Shown here: positions 33,002-42,685 of the stretch, in pieces | Position numbering within the stretch: position 1 is the first letter of the stretch | How the letters are laid out: each line of letters begins with the position of its first letter | Source of the DNA: an uncultured Cellvibrio sp. | GTDB taxonomy: Bacteria > Pseudomonadota > Gammaproteobacteria > Pseudomonadales > Cellvibrionaceae | Length of the DNA stretch: 64,000 bases | Direction: 5' to 3' | NCBI GenBank assembly: GCA_937958105.1 | Contig: CALFXJ010000004.1 | Span: 124,001 to 188,000 of the forward strand | Position numbers and translations under genes: made by a program | Notes under the pieces: generated by a model | What the model saw: only the letters and a program-made list of their open reading frames with translations | What the model was told of the DNA's origin: nothing | Database searches by the model: none

Positions 33002-34219
33002 ATGAGTTCACTTGCCAACAAACACATTCTGCTCGGCGTCACTGGCGGTATCGCCGCTTATAAAAGTGCAGACCTGATCCGTCGGTTACAGGATCTGGGC
33101 GCTGAGGTGCGCGTCGTGATGACAGCGGCCGCGCAGGAGTTTATTACCCCCCTCACCCTGCAGGCCCTTTCCGGCAATCCCGTGCATACCAGCCTGCTCG
33201 ATCCCGAAGCCGAGGCGGCTATGGGCCATATCCAGCTGGCCCGCTGGGCGGACCTGATCCTGGTGGCACCAGCCAGCGCTGACTTCATGGCCCGGCTGGC
33301 CCAGGGTAAAGGCGATGATCTGCTGACCACGGTGTGTCTGGCGACTGCCGCCACCCTGGCCGTAGCGCCGGCCATGAATCAGGGTATGTGGCGCAATGCC
33401 AGCACTCAGGAAAACCTGCGGATTCTGCAGAACCGGCAGGTGCGGATTCTGGGGCCGGCCGAGGGCAGCCAGGCCTGCGGTGACGTCGGTCCGGGTCGGA
33501 TGCTGGAGCCTATGCAGATAGCACAGGCCGCCGCTGCCCTGTTTCAACCCGGCAGTCTCGCGGGCCGTAAGGTGGTCATCACTGCCGGGCCTACCCGCGA
33601 AGCGATAGATCCCGTGCGCTACATCAGTAACTACAGCTCCGGCAAGATGGGTTATGCGCTGGCCCAGGCTGCCGCTGAGGCGGGTGCCCGCACGGTTCTG
33701 ATCTGTGGGCCGACCAACCTCGCAGTACCCGAGCGGGTGAGCTGTATTGCCGTGACCAGCGCCCAGGAGATGTATGACGCCAGCCTTGAACAGGCAGCGG
33801 ATTGCGATCTGTTTATCGGCGCAGCGGCGGTGGCTGATTACCGCCCGGTAACCGTCGCCCCCAACAAGATCAAGAAAACCGGCGACGATCGCATGACCAT
33901 CGAGCTGATGAAGAACCCGGACATCATCGCTGCCGTTGCTGCGCTGCAGCCCCGGCCCTTTACCGCGGGTTTTGCAGCGGAAAGCGAACATCTGCTGGAT
34001 TATGCGCGCAGAAAACTGCAGCAGAAAAACCTGGATCTCATCATTGCAAACAATATCGCGGCCCAAGGCATAGGTTTTGACAGCGATGAAAACGCGGTTA
34101 CGCTGATAGATCAGCACAGCGAACAGGAGCTGGCGCAGCGCAGCAAGCGACAACTGGCGCGCGATCTGATCGCAATACTTGCTGAACGTTTGCCGCCCCG
34201 GCAACCCGAACAACAATAA
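33002..34219 (+). CDS. coaBC: Bifunctional phosphopantothenoylcysteine decarboxylase / phosphopantothenate-cysteine ligase
   Basis: A 405-residue protein from ATG 33002, behind AGGAA; an in-frame start 33 bases earlier is less likely. The N-terminal flavoprotein CoaC half has LGVTGGIAAYKSADLIRRL, the PAMNQGMW motif and the ACGDVGPGRM loop with the catalytic Cys. The CoaB half starts near VVITAGPTREAIDPVRYISNYSSGKMG and has Lys in NKIKKT. It carries out two steps of coenzyme A synthesis. No dut gene separates it from algC. Confidence 0.96.
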   Translation: MSSLANKHILLGVTGGIAAYKSADLIRRLQDLGAEVRVVMTAAAQEFITPLTLQALSGNPVHTSLLDPEAEAAMGHIQLARWADLILVAPASADFMARLAQGKGDDLLTTVCLATAATLAVAPAMNQGMWRNASTQENLRILQNRQVRILGPAEGSQACGDVGPGRMLEPMQIAQAAAALFQPGSLAGRKVVITAGPTREAIDPVRYISNYSSGKMGYALAQAAAEAGARTVLICGPTNLAVPERVSCIAVTSAQEMYDASLEQAADCDLFIGAAAVADYRPVTVAPNKIKKTGDDRMTIELMKNPDIIAAVAALQPRPFTAGFAAESEHLLDYARRKLQQKNLDLIIANNIAAQGIGFDSDENAVTLIDQHSEQELAQRSKRQLARDLIAILAERLPPRQPEQQ

Positions 34220-34277
34220 TCACGTCTAGTAAACACACGGCCTCAGACATAAGTCACGACCTTATAAAGGAAGCAAC

Positions 34278-36791
34278 GTGGATAAACCGGATAAATTGCC
34301 CGAGATTAAGAAAGTCGATAACTCCACTGCCAGCTCACGCGCCGCCCAGCGTGCCCAGGAAGCGGCCAGGCGCACCGCCGCCGCGCGCCAGAAGGTGCTC
34401 TTGATCGGACTGGGCATTGCCATCGCCGTCAATGCCTTGCTCGCCTATCTGCTGTATGGCGCGCTGGTGGTGGATGTGCAGCGCCAGCGGCAGGCGGAGA
34501 TGACAGAAAGCCAGACTCGCGCTCACGTCGAGGCAGTGCGCAACTACCTGACCAAGGTCAATCGCCAGTTTGAACAAGCCATGGCCTACCCTGATCTGAC
34601 CACACCGCTGACTGGCGACGATAGGGAACAGCTGCTTCGCTGGCAGGAAAGACTGGAGGAGTTTTTTGATAATCCGATTGCGGTACGCTTGATCCCGGCG
34701 GGCACCGCCAAGCTGAACCGCAACGGCGAGGCACCGATCCGCTTTGCGGAGCTGGACCTGATTCGCCGGGCCGAGCGGCGCGAACCTACCCTGCCCGAGG
34801 CTGCCGTGATTGAAGACAAATGGCTGCTTCACCTGATTGCCCCGGTGCCGGCCGATACGCAGCAACCAGTGGCGGGCACCTTGATGGTTTCCCTGGATGG
34901 GCAGGATCTGTTTAAAGCCTTCAGCGTTGGGGATGCCAGCCTCGGTCAGGCTACGCTCCTGCAGAAAATTGCCGGCAGCAGCCCGCTCACCGTTGTGTCG
35001 CGGGGCAATGGAACCGCCTCCCCGGCGAAGGAAATCGCTATCCCCGGCAGCTACTGGAGTGTCCGTTTTGTTCCCTCCCAGCAACTGGTGAAACAATCGG
35101 AAGAGCTGCCCACGCTGTGGCTGCTGGTGTTATCCGTTACCAGCATCGCCGGTCTGGTACTGGCCTGGATTGCTAGCAAGGTACTGGTGAAAGCCCAGAC
35201 TCCTCAGAAAGCGAGTACAAAAGCTGACACGGCCGAGTCTGCCATCGTGGAAAAAGCCAGCGAGACCGCCAAAGCCACCGAAGAAATCCTGGCCAACCCG
35301 ATCTACCAAAGTCAGGATATTCTCGACATTGCCGTCATCGAAGAAGATGACGATATCCTCGGTCTCAATCAGGCCACCGGTAAGAAAGCCAGCACCGAAG
35401 CCGTTGTGGAAACCCTTGATGTTCCCGCCCATATCTTCCGCTCCTATGACATCCGTGGAGTTGTGGACCAGGATTTAACCCTGGAGCTGGCAGAATACAT
35501 CGGTGCCGCGCTCGGCAGCGAAGTACTGGATCAGGGCAAGACCAGTGTCATCGTGGCGCGGGATGGCCGCCTGCACAGCGAAGCGCTGAGTCAGGCGATG
35601 ATCAATGGCATCCTGGGGACCGGCTGTCATGTCATCGACATCGGTGTTGTGCCAACGCCTGTATTGTATTTCGCCACCTTCCATCTGCCGGATACCAACA
35701 GCGGAGTGATGGTGACGGCGAGCCACAATCCGGCCGAATATAACGGCTTCAAGATGGTGATCAACGGCGTTACCCTCGCTGACGATGCGGTGATGGGCAT
35801 CCGTTCGCGCATCATGCGTCAGCAGTTTCACCGCGGCCAGGGCAATACGGAATACCGGGACGTGGTGGCGGATTACATCGACCGTATCTTTTCCGATGTC
35901 GCACTGGCCAGCAATGTGTCGCTGGTGATCGATGCCGGTAATGCGGTGACCGGGGTGGTGGCACCCCGCCTGTTCGAGGAGCTGGGCTGCGACGTTACCC
36001 AGCTCTACTGTGAGCTGGATGGCAGCTTCCCCAACCATGATCCTGACCCCTGCCATGAAAAAAATCTGCGCGATTTGATCGCCAAGGTGCAGGAGGTCGG
36101 TGCTGACCTCGGTGTAGCTTTTGATGGCGATGGCGACCGGCTGGTGGTTGTAACACCCAAAGGCCGGATCATCTGGCCCGATCATCTGTTGATGTTGTTC
36201 GCTCGCGATGTGCTGGCTCGCAATCCCGGTGCGGATGTGCTCTTCGACGTGAAGTGTTCCCGTCAGCTGAACCAGGTGATCAGCAGTTACGGCGGACGGC
36301 CCTTGATGTGGAAGACCGGCCACTCACCGATGAAAGCCAAGATGATTGAGACCGGCGCGCTGATCGGTGGCGAATATTCAGGTCACATCTTCATCAAGGA
36401 TCGCTGGTACGGTTTTGATGACGGCATGTATGCCATGGCTCGGTTGCTGGAGATCATTACGCTGCGCGATCAGAAGATTGATGATGTCTTCGAGGCATTC
36501 CCGATATTGCCCGCAACACCGGAGCTGAAAATTGCTGTGCCGGATGCGGATAAAGCGGCCCTGATACAACAGTTGATTGAACAGGGGGATTTCCAGAGCG
36601 GCAAGCCGACCACCATTGATGGCCTGCGTGTTGATTTCGCGAAAGGCTGGGGGCTGGTGCGACCCTCCAATACTTCAGCCGCGCTCACGCTGCGGTTTGA
36701 AGCGGAGACAGAAGAAATTCTCGAAAAAATAAAACGTCTGTTCAAGCGGGAACTGCTGAAGATCAAACCCGACCTGAATATAGAATTTTGA
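34278..36791 (+). CDS. algC: Phosphomannomutase/phosphoglucomutase AlgC with membrane-anchored N-terminal extension
   Basis: An 837-residue protein. Residues 1-380 form an extension with helices at about 39-62 and 280-300 around a periplasmic region and then an acidic linker. The catalytic half begins at about 384 (IFRSYDIRG). It has the phosphoserine loop TASHNP (Ser482), the metal loop DGDGDR and the sugar-binding GEYSGH. AlgC interconverts hexose 1- and 6-phosphates for alginate, LPS and other polysaccharide precursors. A similar long N-terminus is known in Pseudomonas, so the extension is not a fusion artefact. argB follows, as in Pseudomonas. Confidence 0.95.
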   Translation: MDKPDKLPEIKKVDNSTASSRAAQRAQEAARRTAAARQKVLLIGLGIAIAVNALLAYLLYGALVVDVQRQRQAEMTESQTRAHVEAVRNYLTKVNRQFEQAMAYPDLTTPLTGDDREQLLRWQERLEEFFDNPIAVRLIPAGTAKLNRNGEAPIRFAELDLIRRAERREPTLPEAAVIEDKWLLHLIAPVPADTQQPVAGTLMVSLDGQDLFKAFSVGDASLGQATLLQKIAGSSPLTVVSRGNGTASPAKEIAIPGSYWSVRFVPSQQLVKQSEELPTLWLLVLSVTSIAGLVLAWIASKVLVKAQTPQKASTKADTAESAIVEKASETAKATEEILANPIYQSQDILDIAVIEEDDDILGLNQATGKKASTEAVVETLDVPAHIFRSYDIRGVVDQDLTLELAEYIGAALGSEVLDQGKTSVIVARDGRLHSEALSQAMINGILGTGCHVIDIGVVPTPVLYFATFHLPDTNSGVMVTASHNPAEYNGFKMVINGVTLADDAVMGIRSRIMRQQFHRGQGNTEYRDVVADYIDRIFSDVALASNVSLVIDAGNAVTGVVAPRLFEELGCDVTQLYCELDGSFPNHDPDPCHEKNLRDLIAKVQEVGADLGVAFDGDGDRLVVVTPKGRIIWPDHLLMLFARDVLARNPGADVLFDVKCSRQLNQVISSYGGRPLMWKTGHSPMKAKMIETGALIGGEYSGHIFIKDRWYGFDDGMYAMARLLEIITLRDQKIDDVFEAFPILPATPELKIAVPDADKAALIQQLIEQGDFQSGKPTTIDGLRVDFAKGWGLVRPSNTSAALTLRFEAETEEILEKIKRLFKRELLKIKPDLNIEF

Positions 36792-36802
36792 TGATGGTTT
36801 AA

Positions 36803-36839
36803 CGGGCTGCTGAAACCGGTATCGATTATCAGCAGCCCG
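36803..36839 (+). terminator. Hairpin after algC
   Basis: An 11-bp perfect stem, CGGGCTGCTGA / TCAGCAGCCCG, with a 15-base loop lies 12 bases past the algC stop. There is no T run. Confidence 0.5.
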
Positions 36840-36934
36840 ACCTTGCGCATAGCAAGATTTCATTCACCCCGGAAACCGTCTGACGCTACAATGCGGCCCG
36901 GATATTTTCCCTCACTCAGCACAGGATTTGATGT

Positions 36935-37843
36935 ATGTCATTAACTCGTGATTCGGCGATGAATGTCGCTAACGTCCTGACCGAAGCTCTGCCCTATATC
37001 CAGCGGTTTACCGGCAAGACCATCGTCGTTAAGTTTGGCGGCAACGCCATGATTGATGAAGCGCTGCAGAACAGCTTTGCGCGCGACATAGTGCTGATGA
37101 AACTGGTGGGAATGAATCCCATCGTTGTGCATGGAGGTGGGCCGCAAATCGGTGAACTCCTGCAGAAGCTGGAGATTAAATCCGAGTTCATCAATGGCAT
37201 GCGTGTTACCGACAGTGCGACCATGGATGTGGTGGAGATGGTGCTGGGCGGTACGGTGAACAAGCAGATCGTCAGTCTGATCAATCGCAACGGCGGTCAG
37301 GCCATCGGTATTACCGGTAAAGACGGTCAATTAATCCGCGCGCGCAAACTGTCTTTTACCCGCAAATCCCCCGAGTTGCTTGAGCCCGAAATTATCGACA
37401 TCGGCCATGTTGGTGAAGTGTCTTCAGTGAACACCTCGGTTATCGATATGCTGATCAACAGCGACTTTATTCCGGTGATTGCGCCCATCGGTGTCGGTGA
37501 AGACGGGGCCTCGTACAACATCAATGCCGACCTGGTTGCAGGCAAGATTGCCGAAGTGTTGCGTGCAGAAAAACTGATGCTGCTCACCAACGTTGCCGGT
37601 CTGCAGGATAAAGAGGGTAAAGTTCTGACCGGTTTGACTACTGCACAGGTTGATGAGTTAATTGCTGACGGTACCATTTACGGCGGCATGCTGCCGAAGA
37701 TTGGCTGTGCGCTGGACGCCGTCAAGAGCGGTGTTAACAGTGCCCACATCATTGATGGCCGCGTTGAGCACGCTGTGCTGCTGGAAATTTTCACCGACGC
37801 GGGTGTAGGTACTCTGATCACCAACAGCAAGATTAAAAAATAA
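36935..37843 (+). CDS. argB: Acetylglutamate kinase
   Basis: A 302-residue amino-acid kinase for the second step of arginine synthesis. Visible hallmarks are VVKFGGNAM, HGGGPQIGELL, the ATP-site region LMLLTNVAGLQD and GGMLPKIGCALDAVKSGV. The N-terminal helix MSLTRDSAMNVANVLTEALPYI is present; in the arginine-sensitive hexameric type this helix mediates feedback inhibition, so inhibition by arginine is likely. The start at 36935 keeps this helix. Confidence 0.97.
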   Translation: MSLTRDSAMNVANVLTEALPYIQRFTGKTIVVKFGGNAMIDEALQNSFARDIVLMKLVGMNPIVVHGGGPQIGELLQKLEIKSEFINGMRVTDSATMDVVEMVLGGTVNKQIVSLINRNGGQAIGITGKDGQLIRARKLSFTRKSPELLEPEIIDIGHVGEVSSVNTSVIDMLINSDFIPVIAPIGVGEDGASYNINADLVAGKIAEVLRAEKLMLLTNVAGLQDKEGKVLTGLTTAQVDELIADGTIYGGMLPKIGCALDAVKSGVNSAHIIDGRVEHAVLLEIFTDAGVGTLITNSKIKK

Positions 37844-37914
37844 AACGACCAGCTGCACGCAGGGAGAGGCGTGCAGTTCTGGAAACAGACAGCCACGGAC
37901 TGAGTTGAAGATAA

Positions 37915-38511
37915 ATGAGTAAAACCAGTGTAAAAGTATCCCGTCGCCAGCAGATCCTGGAGTCACTTGCCAAGATGCTGGAGGACAGTCCCGGTGCACG
38001 TATCACCACCGCCGCACTCGCCAGGGAAGTAGGTGTATCGGAAGCGGCGCTTTACCGCCACTTTCCGAGCAAGTCGAAGATGTTCGAAGGCCTGATTGAA
38101 TTTATCGAAGAAACCATCTTCACCCGTATCAACGTCATCCTGGCGGAGGAGCCGGCGGCGCTCAAGCGCTGCGAAAGCATTCTTGTACTCGTCCTGACAT
38201 TCACCGAACGTAACCCGGGTATTACGCGGTTACTGACGGGCGATGCGCTGACCGGTGAAACCGAGCGGCTGCGCAACCGGATCGCGCAGGTATTTGAGCG
38301 TATCGAAACCCAGCTGAAGCAGATACTGCGCGAGGCGGAATTGCGTGAGGGAGGCATCAGGCCGCGGATATCCGTATCGGCGGCGGCCAATCTGTTGATG
38401 GCCTTGATGGATGGCCGGATTACCCAGTTTGTGCGCAGCGAATTTCGTCGTTCGCCGACAGAGCACTGGGCTGATCAATGGGCATTGATCTCCGAGAATT
38501 TTATGCGGTAG
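37915..38511 (+). CDS. slmA: Nucleoid occlusion factor SlmA
   Basis: A 198-residue TetR-fold protein. The HTH is RITTAALAREVGVSEAALYRHFPSKSKMFEGLIEFIE (about 30-66), the sequence that distinguishes SlmA from ordinary TetR repressors. SlmA binds chromosomal sites and blocks FtsZ assembly over the nucleoid. It lies between argB and the converging DUF4124 gene. Confidence 0.93.
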   Translation: MSKTSVKVSRRQQILESLAKMLEDSPGARITTAALAREVGVSEAALYRHFPSKSKMFEGLIEFIEETIFTRINVILAEEPAALKRCESILVLVLTFTERNPGITRLLTGDALTGETERLRNRIAQVFERIETQLKQILREAELREGGIRPRISVSAAANLLMALMDGRITQFVRSEFRRSPTEHWADQWALISENFMR

Positions 38512-38520
38512 ACCGTCTGG

Positions 38521-39144
38521 TCAGCTGTCAGTGCGGGAAATTTCTTTGAAGCGCTTGATGTCCTGATCAAACTTGTCCGAGGCGGCCTGATACTCCCGCT
38601 CCCGGTGTTTAATCTGCATCTGGATATCGCGCTCTTCTGCCTGCAGGTTGGCCAGATTGCGCAGCAGATCGTCACCCACGGTGCGGCCGCTGCGTTCGAT
38701 GCTGGCCGCCCGCTCCTGCTGTGACTCGATCTGCGCACGTACGTTGCTCAGATTGCTGGTCAGGATGCTGATGTTACCTTGCAGTTCCTGAAGGTTGCGC
38801 GTCTTGGCGGCTTCGATATCCGCCACACTGCTGTAACGGCGGCGCAACAGCTTGTCCGCCTTTTCCTGTTGCTGCTGCAGCTTGCGTTCTTCTGCAGCGC
38901 GCTTCGCTTCTTCGCCGGTGGGCGATGGCTCCACAACCCGGATAACCTCGCCACTCAGCGAGACGACTTCATAACCCTTGGGCACATACTCAGGCGGTAT
39001 GGTGGCATTGATAACCTTTACGCCTTCTTCATTAATGTAGCGATAGTAAACCCTGCCCGGAACTTCAGCCGCATAGGTAGCCGAGGCTGACAGGATCATA
39101 GCTGTCGTGAGGAGGGTAATATGTTGTATCAAACCTTTTTTCAT
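38521..39144 (-). CDS. Secreted DUF4124-type coiled-coil protein
   Basis: A 207-residue protein with a signal peptide (about 1-25, TYA-A). A short DUF4124-like segment (about 30-70; VYYRYINEEGVKVINATIP) is followed by long charged helices (70-200) predicted to form a coiled coil. It starts 17 bases after pyrE on the same strand, so the two are probably co-transcribed. The function is unknown. Confidence 0.75.
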   Translation of the reverse strand: MKKGLIQHITLLTTAMILSASATYAAEVPGRVYYRYINEEGVKVINATIPPEYVPKGYEVVSLSGEVIRVVEPSPTGEEAKRAAEERKLQQQQEKADKLLRRRYSSVADIEAAKTRNLQELQGNISILTSNLSNVRAQIESQQERAASIERSGRTVGDDLLRNLANLQAEERDIQMQIKHREREYQAASDKFDQDIKRFKEISRTDS

Positions 39145-39161
39145 CGGGTTGCCTTCATTGT

Positions 39162-39812
39162 TCAGGGCGCATCGACACCGTAGGTAGCGCGATAACGCTT
39201 GATCTCTTCGAGCATCGCTCCCTGACCGCTTTGATTTTCCAGATAACCAATGATGTGGTTGAGATTAATGATGCTCACCACGGGGATACCGAAATTCTGC
39301 TCCACTTCCTGAATGGCGGACAACTGGCCCTGCCCACGTTCCTGCCGATCAAGGCCGATCAACACGGCGGCAGGTTCGGCACCAGCATCTTTGATGAGAC
39401 CCATGACTTCGCGCACGGCTGTGCCGGCAGTAATGACATCATCGACGATCAGCACCTTGCCCTTCAATGGTGCGCCCACAAGGATACCGCCCTCGCCATG
39501 GTCCTTGGCTTCCTTCCGGTTATAACAGAAAGGCATGTCCCGCTGATAATGATCTGACAGGGCAACGGCTGTGGTGGTCGCCAATGGAATACCTTTATAA
39601 GCCGGACCGAATACGACGTCAAAAGAAATACCGGCAGCGGTGATGGCAGCTGCGTAATAGCGCCCCAGCTCCGCCAGTGCACTTCCGGTCTGAAATTTGC
39701 CTGCATTAAAGAAGTATGGACTGATGCGACCGGATTTGAGCGTGAATTCACCAAAGCCCAGCGCCTGGTGTTTGATCGCCAGCTGAATGAATTCGTGTTG
39801 ATACTTTTCCAT
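39162..39812 (-). CDS. pyrE: Orotate phosphoribosyltransferase
   Basis: A 216-residue type I phosphoribosyltransferase of pyrimidine synthesis. The PRPP-binding motif is VLIVDDVITAGTAV and the flexible catalytic loop is CYNRKEAKDHGEGG. The N-terminus FIQLAIKHQALGFGEFTLKSGRISPYFFN is typical. It is divergent from the crc-like gene, as in Pseudomonas. Confidence 0.97.
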   Translation of the reverse strand: MEKYQHEFIQLAIKHQALGFGEFTLKSGRISPYFFNAGKFQTGSALAELGRYYAAAITAAGISFDVVFGPAYKGIPLATTTAVALSDHYQRDMPFCYNRKEAKDHGEGGILVGAPLKGKVLIVDDVITAGTAVREVMGLIKDAGAEPAAVLIGLDRQERGQGQLSAIQEVEQNFGIPVVSIINLNHIIGYLENQSGQGAMLEEIKRYRATYGVDAP

Positions 39813-40021
39813 GCAAAATTCCTGTGTATGATCTAACTTCTATAGGTCTAAGAATAATAACCGGATGGATGAGTCACTGAACTTAATCCTGACCGAAGCT
39901 TCTATCAGTTTGACAGCAAAGATGTGAAAAAAAGTATCAAACATCGCCACGCCCGGTCATTGCGGTAACACAATTCTATAAAGCTCGGGTATCATACACA
40001 GTCCGTAATCAAGGGGCTAAC

Positions 40022-40801
40022 ATGAGAGTTATCAGTCTTAGCGTCGATGGTATTTTTCAAGCGGCGCAACGCGGCCTGTACGATTGGCTGGCAAATCAAG
40101 ATGCAGATTTGATCTGCTTGCAAGACTTACGTGCACTGGAGTATGAGCTGGACAAACCCAATTTCCAGCTCGATGGTTACTTTGCTTATTTCTTCGACTC
40201 AGGTACCAAACACTACAACGGTGTGGCTATCTATACCCGGGTGCAGCCCAAGGCCTTGATCTATGGTCTGGGCTTTTCCTCCGGGGTTGATATGGAAGGC
40301 CGTTACCTGCAGGTGGATTATGAGCATCTGAGCATTGGTTCCCTCCTTGCGCCCAGCGCAACGTCCGAGCTGGAGTCCCAGGAAGTCAAAATTAAATTCT
40401 TTGACGACCTGCAGGCTCACCTGGACAAGATTACCCGCAAGCGTCGCGAGTATATCTTCTGCGGTAACTGGGCCATGGCTCACACCGCCCGCGATGTCAC
40501 CAACAGTAGCGAGAACCAGCATAACTCCGGCTTCCTGCCTCACGAGCGGCAGTGGCTGAGTCAGCTGTTCAACCAGTTGGGCTATGTGGATGCGTTTCGT
40601 CGGGCCAATCGTGACCCGGATGAGTACAGCTGGTGGCCCAGCGGCAAGATAGATGAAGGTGATGGCTGGCGGACGGATTTCCAAGTGGTGTCCAACAGCA
40701 TTGGACCGAAGGTGGAGTACGCGACTATCTATAAGATGCAGCAGTTCTCCAGTCACCTGCCGGTGATCATTGACTACGACATTGAGCTGGAACAGTTCTA
40801 G
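40022..40801 (+). CDS. crc: Crc-like catabolite repression protein (inactive exonuclease III fold)
   Basis: A 259-residue endonuclease/exonuclease/phosphatase-fold protein next to pyrE, the position of crc in Pseudomonas. Compared with exonuclease III the active site is degraded: Asn7 is Ser (ISLSVDG), the metal Glu is Asp (CLQDLRA), GDxN is GNWA and the Asp before the last His is Ser (SSHLPV). Crc has the same losses; it is not a nuclease but works with Hfq to repress translation of mRNAs for poorer carbon sources. This fits a polysaccharide degrader that must rank carbon sources. Confidence 0.85.
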   Translation: MRVISLSVDGIFQAAQRGLYDWLANQDADLICLQDLRALEYELDKPNFQLDGYFAYFFDSGTKHYNGVAIYTRVQPKALIYGLGFSSGVDMEGRYLQVDYEHLSIGSLLAPSATSELESQEVKIKFFDDLQAHLDKITRKRREYIFCGNWAMAHTARDVTNSSENQHNSGFLPHERQWLSQLFNQLGYVDAFRRANRDPDEYSWWPSGKIDEGDGWRTDFQVVSNSIGPKVEYATIYKMQQFSSHLPVIIDYDIELEQF

Positions 40802-40843
40802 GAATCCCGCAAGAATCTACGGTGATTCCTGAGTGCCACAAGT

Positions 40844-40873
40844 GACAGGTGCAGAGTTGAGTCTGCACCTGTC
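40844..40873. terminator. Bidirectional hairpin between crc and rph
   Basis: A perfect 12-bp stem, GACAGGTGCAGA / TCTGCACCTGTC, with a 6-base loop lies between two converging genes and probably ends both transcripts. Confidence 0.65.
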
Positions 40874-40877
40874 TGAC

Positions 40878-41630
40878 TTATCCTGCCGGATTTTCCCCCA
40901 GCGTAACCTGATCCGCCAACAGCGCCTGTTTCTGTAACTGGTGTAGCTGTGCAATGCCCTGCTTGGCCAGCCCCAGCATTGCAGCAAACTCTGTTTCGCT
41001 GAAAGGTTCTGCCTCTGCAGTACCCTGGATCTCGATGATGCCGCCGTCATCACCCATCACCACGTTCATGTCCGTATCTGCCGTTGAATCCTCAGGATAA
41101 TCCAGATCCAGCACGGGCTGACCTTCATAAATTCCCACTGACACGGAGGCAATGGCACGCTTTAACGGCTCGCCTTTCACCTGGTTCTCGCGTTTGAGGA
41201 AGGTGATGGCATCAGCCAGGGCCACCCAGGCGCCGGTAATGGAGGCCGTCCGGGTGCCGCCGTCCGCCTGGATTACATCGCAGTCGACATGGATGGTATT
41301 TTCGCCGATGGTCGAAAGATCTACAGCCGCGCGCAGAGAGCGACCGATCAGGCGCTGGATCTCCACCGTTCGGCCTGTCTGTTTGCCCCGCGCTGCCTCA
41401 CGGTCCATACGGGTGCCGGTGGAGCGCGGCAACATGCCGTACTCGGCGGTCAGCCAGCCCTGACCCTGGCCACGAAGAAAACTGGGTACGCCGCTCTGAA
41501 CGCTGGCAGTGCAAATCACTTTGGTATCGCCGAACTCAACCAGTACCGAGCCTTCAGCGTGCTTGGTGTAATGACGGGTGAGGCGGATGTTGCGCAGTTG
41601 ATCAGCCTGACGGCCACTGGGGCGTTGCAT
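40878..41630 (-). CDS. rph: Ribonuclease PH
   Basis: A 250-residue phosphorolytic exoribonuclease that trims tRNA 3' ends. Hallmarks are GSVLVEFGDTKVICTASV, RGQGQGWLTAEYGMLPRST, VDCDVIQADGGTRTASITGA and DLDYPEDSTADTDMNVVM. The length is near the family's usual size, so it should be active. It is divergent from yicC. Confidence 0.97.
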   Translation of the reverse strand: MQRPSGRQADQLRNIRLTRHYTKHAEGSVLVEFGDTKVICTASVQSGVPSFLRGQGQGWLTAEYGMLPRSTGTRMDREAARGKQTGRTVEIQRLIGRSLRAAVDLSTIGENTIHVDCDVIQADGGTRTASITGAWVALADAITFLKRENQVKGEPLKRAIASVSVGIYEGQPVLDLDYPEDSTADTDMNVVMGDDGGIIEIQGTAEAEPFSETEFAAMLGLAKQGIAQLHQLQKQALLADQVTLGENPAG

Positions 41631-41790
41631 AACCTGTTCCTTTAATAAAAGCGGATGGAGAAGCGGACTCGGATGACTGTGATACCATCCGTCAATTGAG
41701 CGGTGGTGAGCCAGCCTGCCAGGGCCGAACTCTACCAGCTCTTGTCCATCGCGGTAACAACACAGATCTTAGATTAGGAGAATATCACCC

Positions 41791-42660
41791 ATGCCACGCA
41801 GTATGACTGGATTTGCCCGCCGCGAAGCCAAACTTCCCTGGGGCACCGTGATCTGGGAAATCCGCAGTGTCAATCATCGTTATCTCGAGCCGGCTTTCCG
41901 CCTGCCGGAAGACTTCCGCGAGATAGAACCGGGGCTGCGCGAATTGATCCGTAAAGCCTTGCAGCGTGGCAAGGTCGAGGCGGCACTCAGCATCCAATGG
42001 GAACAGGAGAGCGACGCCGAACTGGGCATCAACCTGAGCCGGGTCAATCAGCTCGCCGGCGCGGCCCGCCAGATTACCGAGCAGCTGGGCGATCTGGCCG
42101 CGCCGGTTAATCCGCTGGATGTCCTCAAATGGCCGGGAGTGATGCAAAAACAGGAGATGGATCGCGAAGCCATGCAGCAGGCAGTGCTCAATCTGTTTGA
42201 AGAAGCACTGAAGCAGCTGGTCGAACACCGTACCCGTGAAGGCGCGGAACTGGAACAATTCATCCTTCAGCGGCTCGACGCCGTATCAGCCCAGGTTGTC
42301 GCCGTGCGTGCGCGCCTGCCGGAAATCCTGCAAAGCCAGCGCGAGAAACTGCAGACAAAGATCGCCAGCTTACAGGTAGAACTCGACCCCGAACGTCTTG
42401 AACAGGAAATTGCCCTGCTGGCACAGAAGGCAGATGTGGATGAAGAACTGGATCGCCTGGACACTCACGTCATCGAGGTTAAACGCAGCCTGAAACAAAC
42501 CGACTCCCTCGGCCGCCGTCTGGATTTCCTGATGCAGGAACTCAATCGCGAAGCCAACACCCTCTCCTCAAAATCCATCGTCAGCGAAACGACGCAGGCT
42601 GCAGTGGAGTTAAAGGTGTTGATCGAGCAGATGCGGGAACAGGTGCAGAATATTGAGTGA
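41791..42660 (+). CDS. yicC: YicC family endoribonuclease
   Basis: A 289-residue protein behind GGAG, beginning MPRSMTGFARREAKLPWGTVIWEIRSVNHRYLE, the classic YicC N-terminus. The C-terminal DUF1732 part is LKQTDSLGRRLDFLMQELNREANTLSSKS. YicC proteins are now regarded as RNases. It sits next to rph as in Pseudomonas, but here gmk is about 6 kb further on. Confidence 0.95.
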   Translation: MPRSMTGFARREAKLPWGTVIWEIRSVNHRYLEPAFRLPEDFREIEPGLRELIRKALQRGKVEAALSIQWEQESDAELGINLSRVNQLAGAARQITEQLGDLAAPVNPLDVLKWPGVMQKQEMDREAMQQAVLNLFEEALKQLVEHRTREGAELEQFILQRLDAVSAQVVAVRARLPEILQSQREKLQTKIASLQVELDPERLEQEIALLAQKADVDEELDRLDTHVIEVKRSLKQTDSLGRRLDFLMQELNREANTLSSKSIVSETTQAAVELKVLIEQMREQVQNIE

Positions 42661-42685
42661 TGTTCTTGGGGGTTCGACACTTACC

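Noticed and set aside
33086..34216. A 376-codon open frame opposite coaBC
   Set aside because: It is antisense to a clearly functional CoaBC, with no independent signals.
35475..36323. A 282-codon open frame opposite algC
   Set aside because: It is a shadow of the conserved phosphohexomutase domain.
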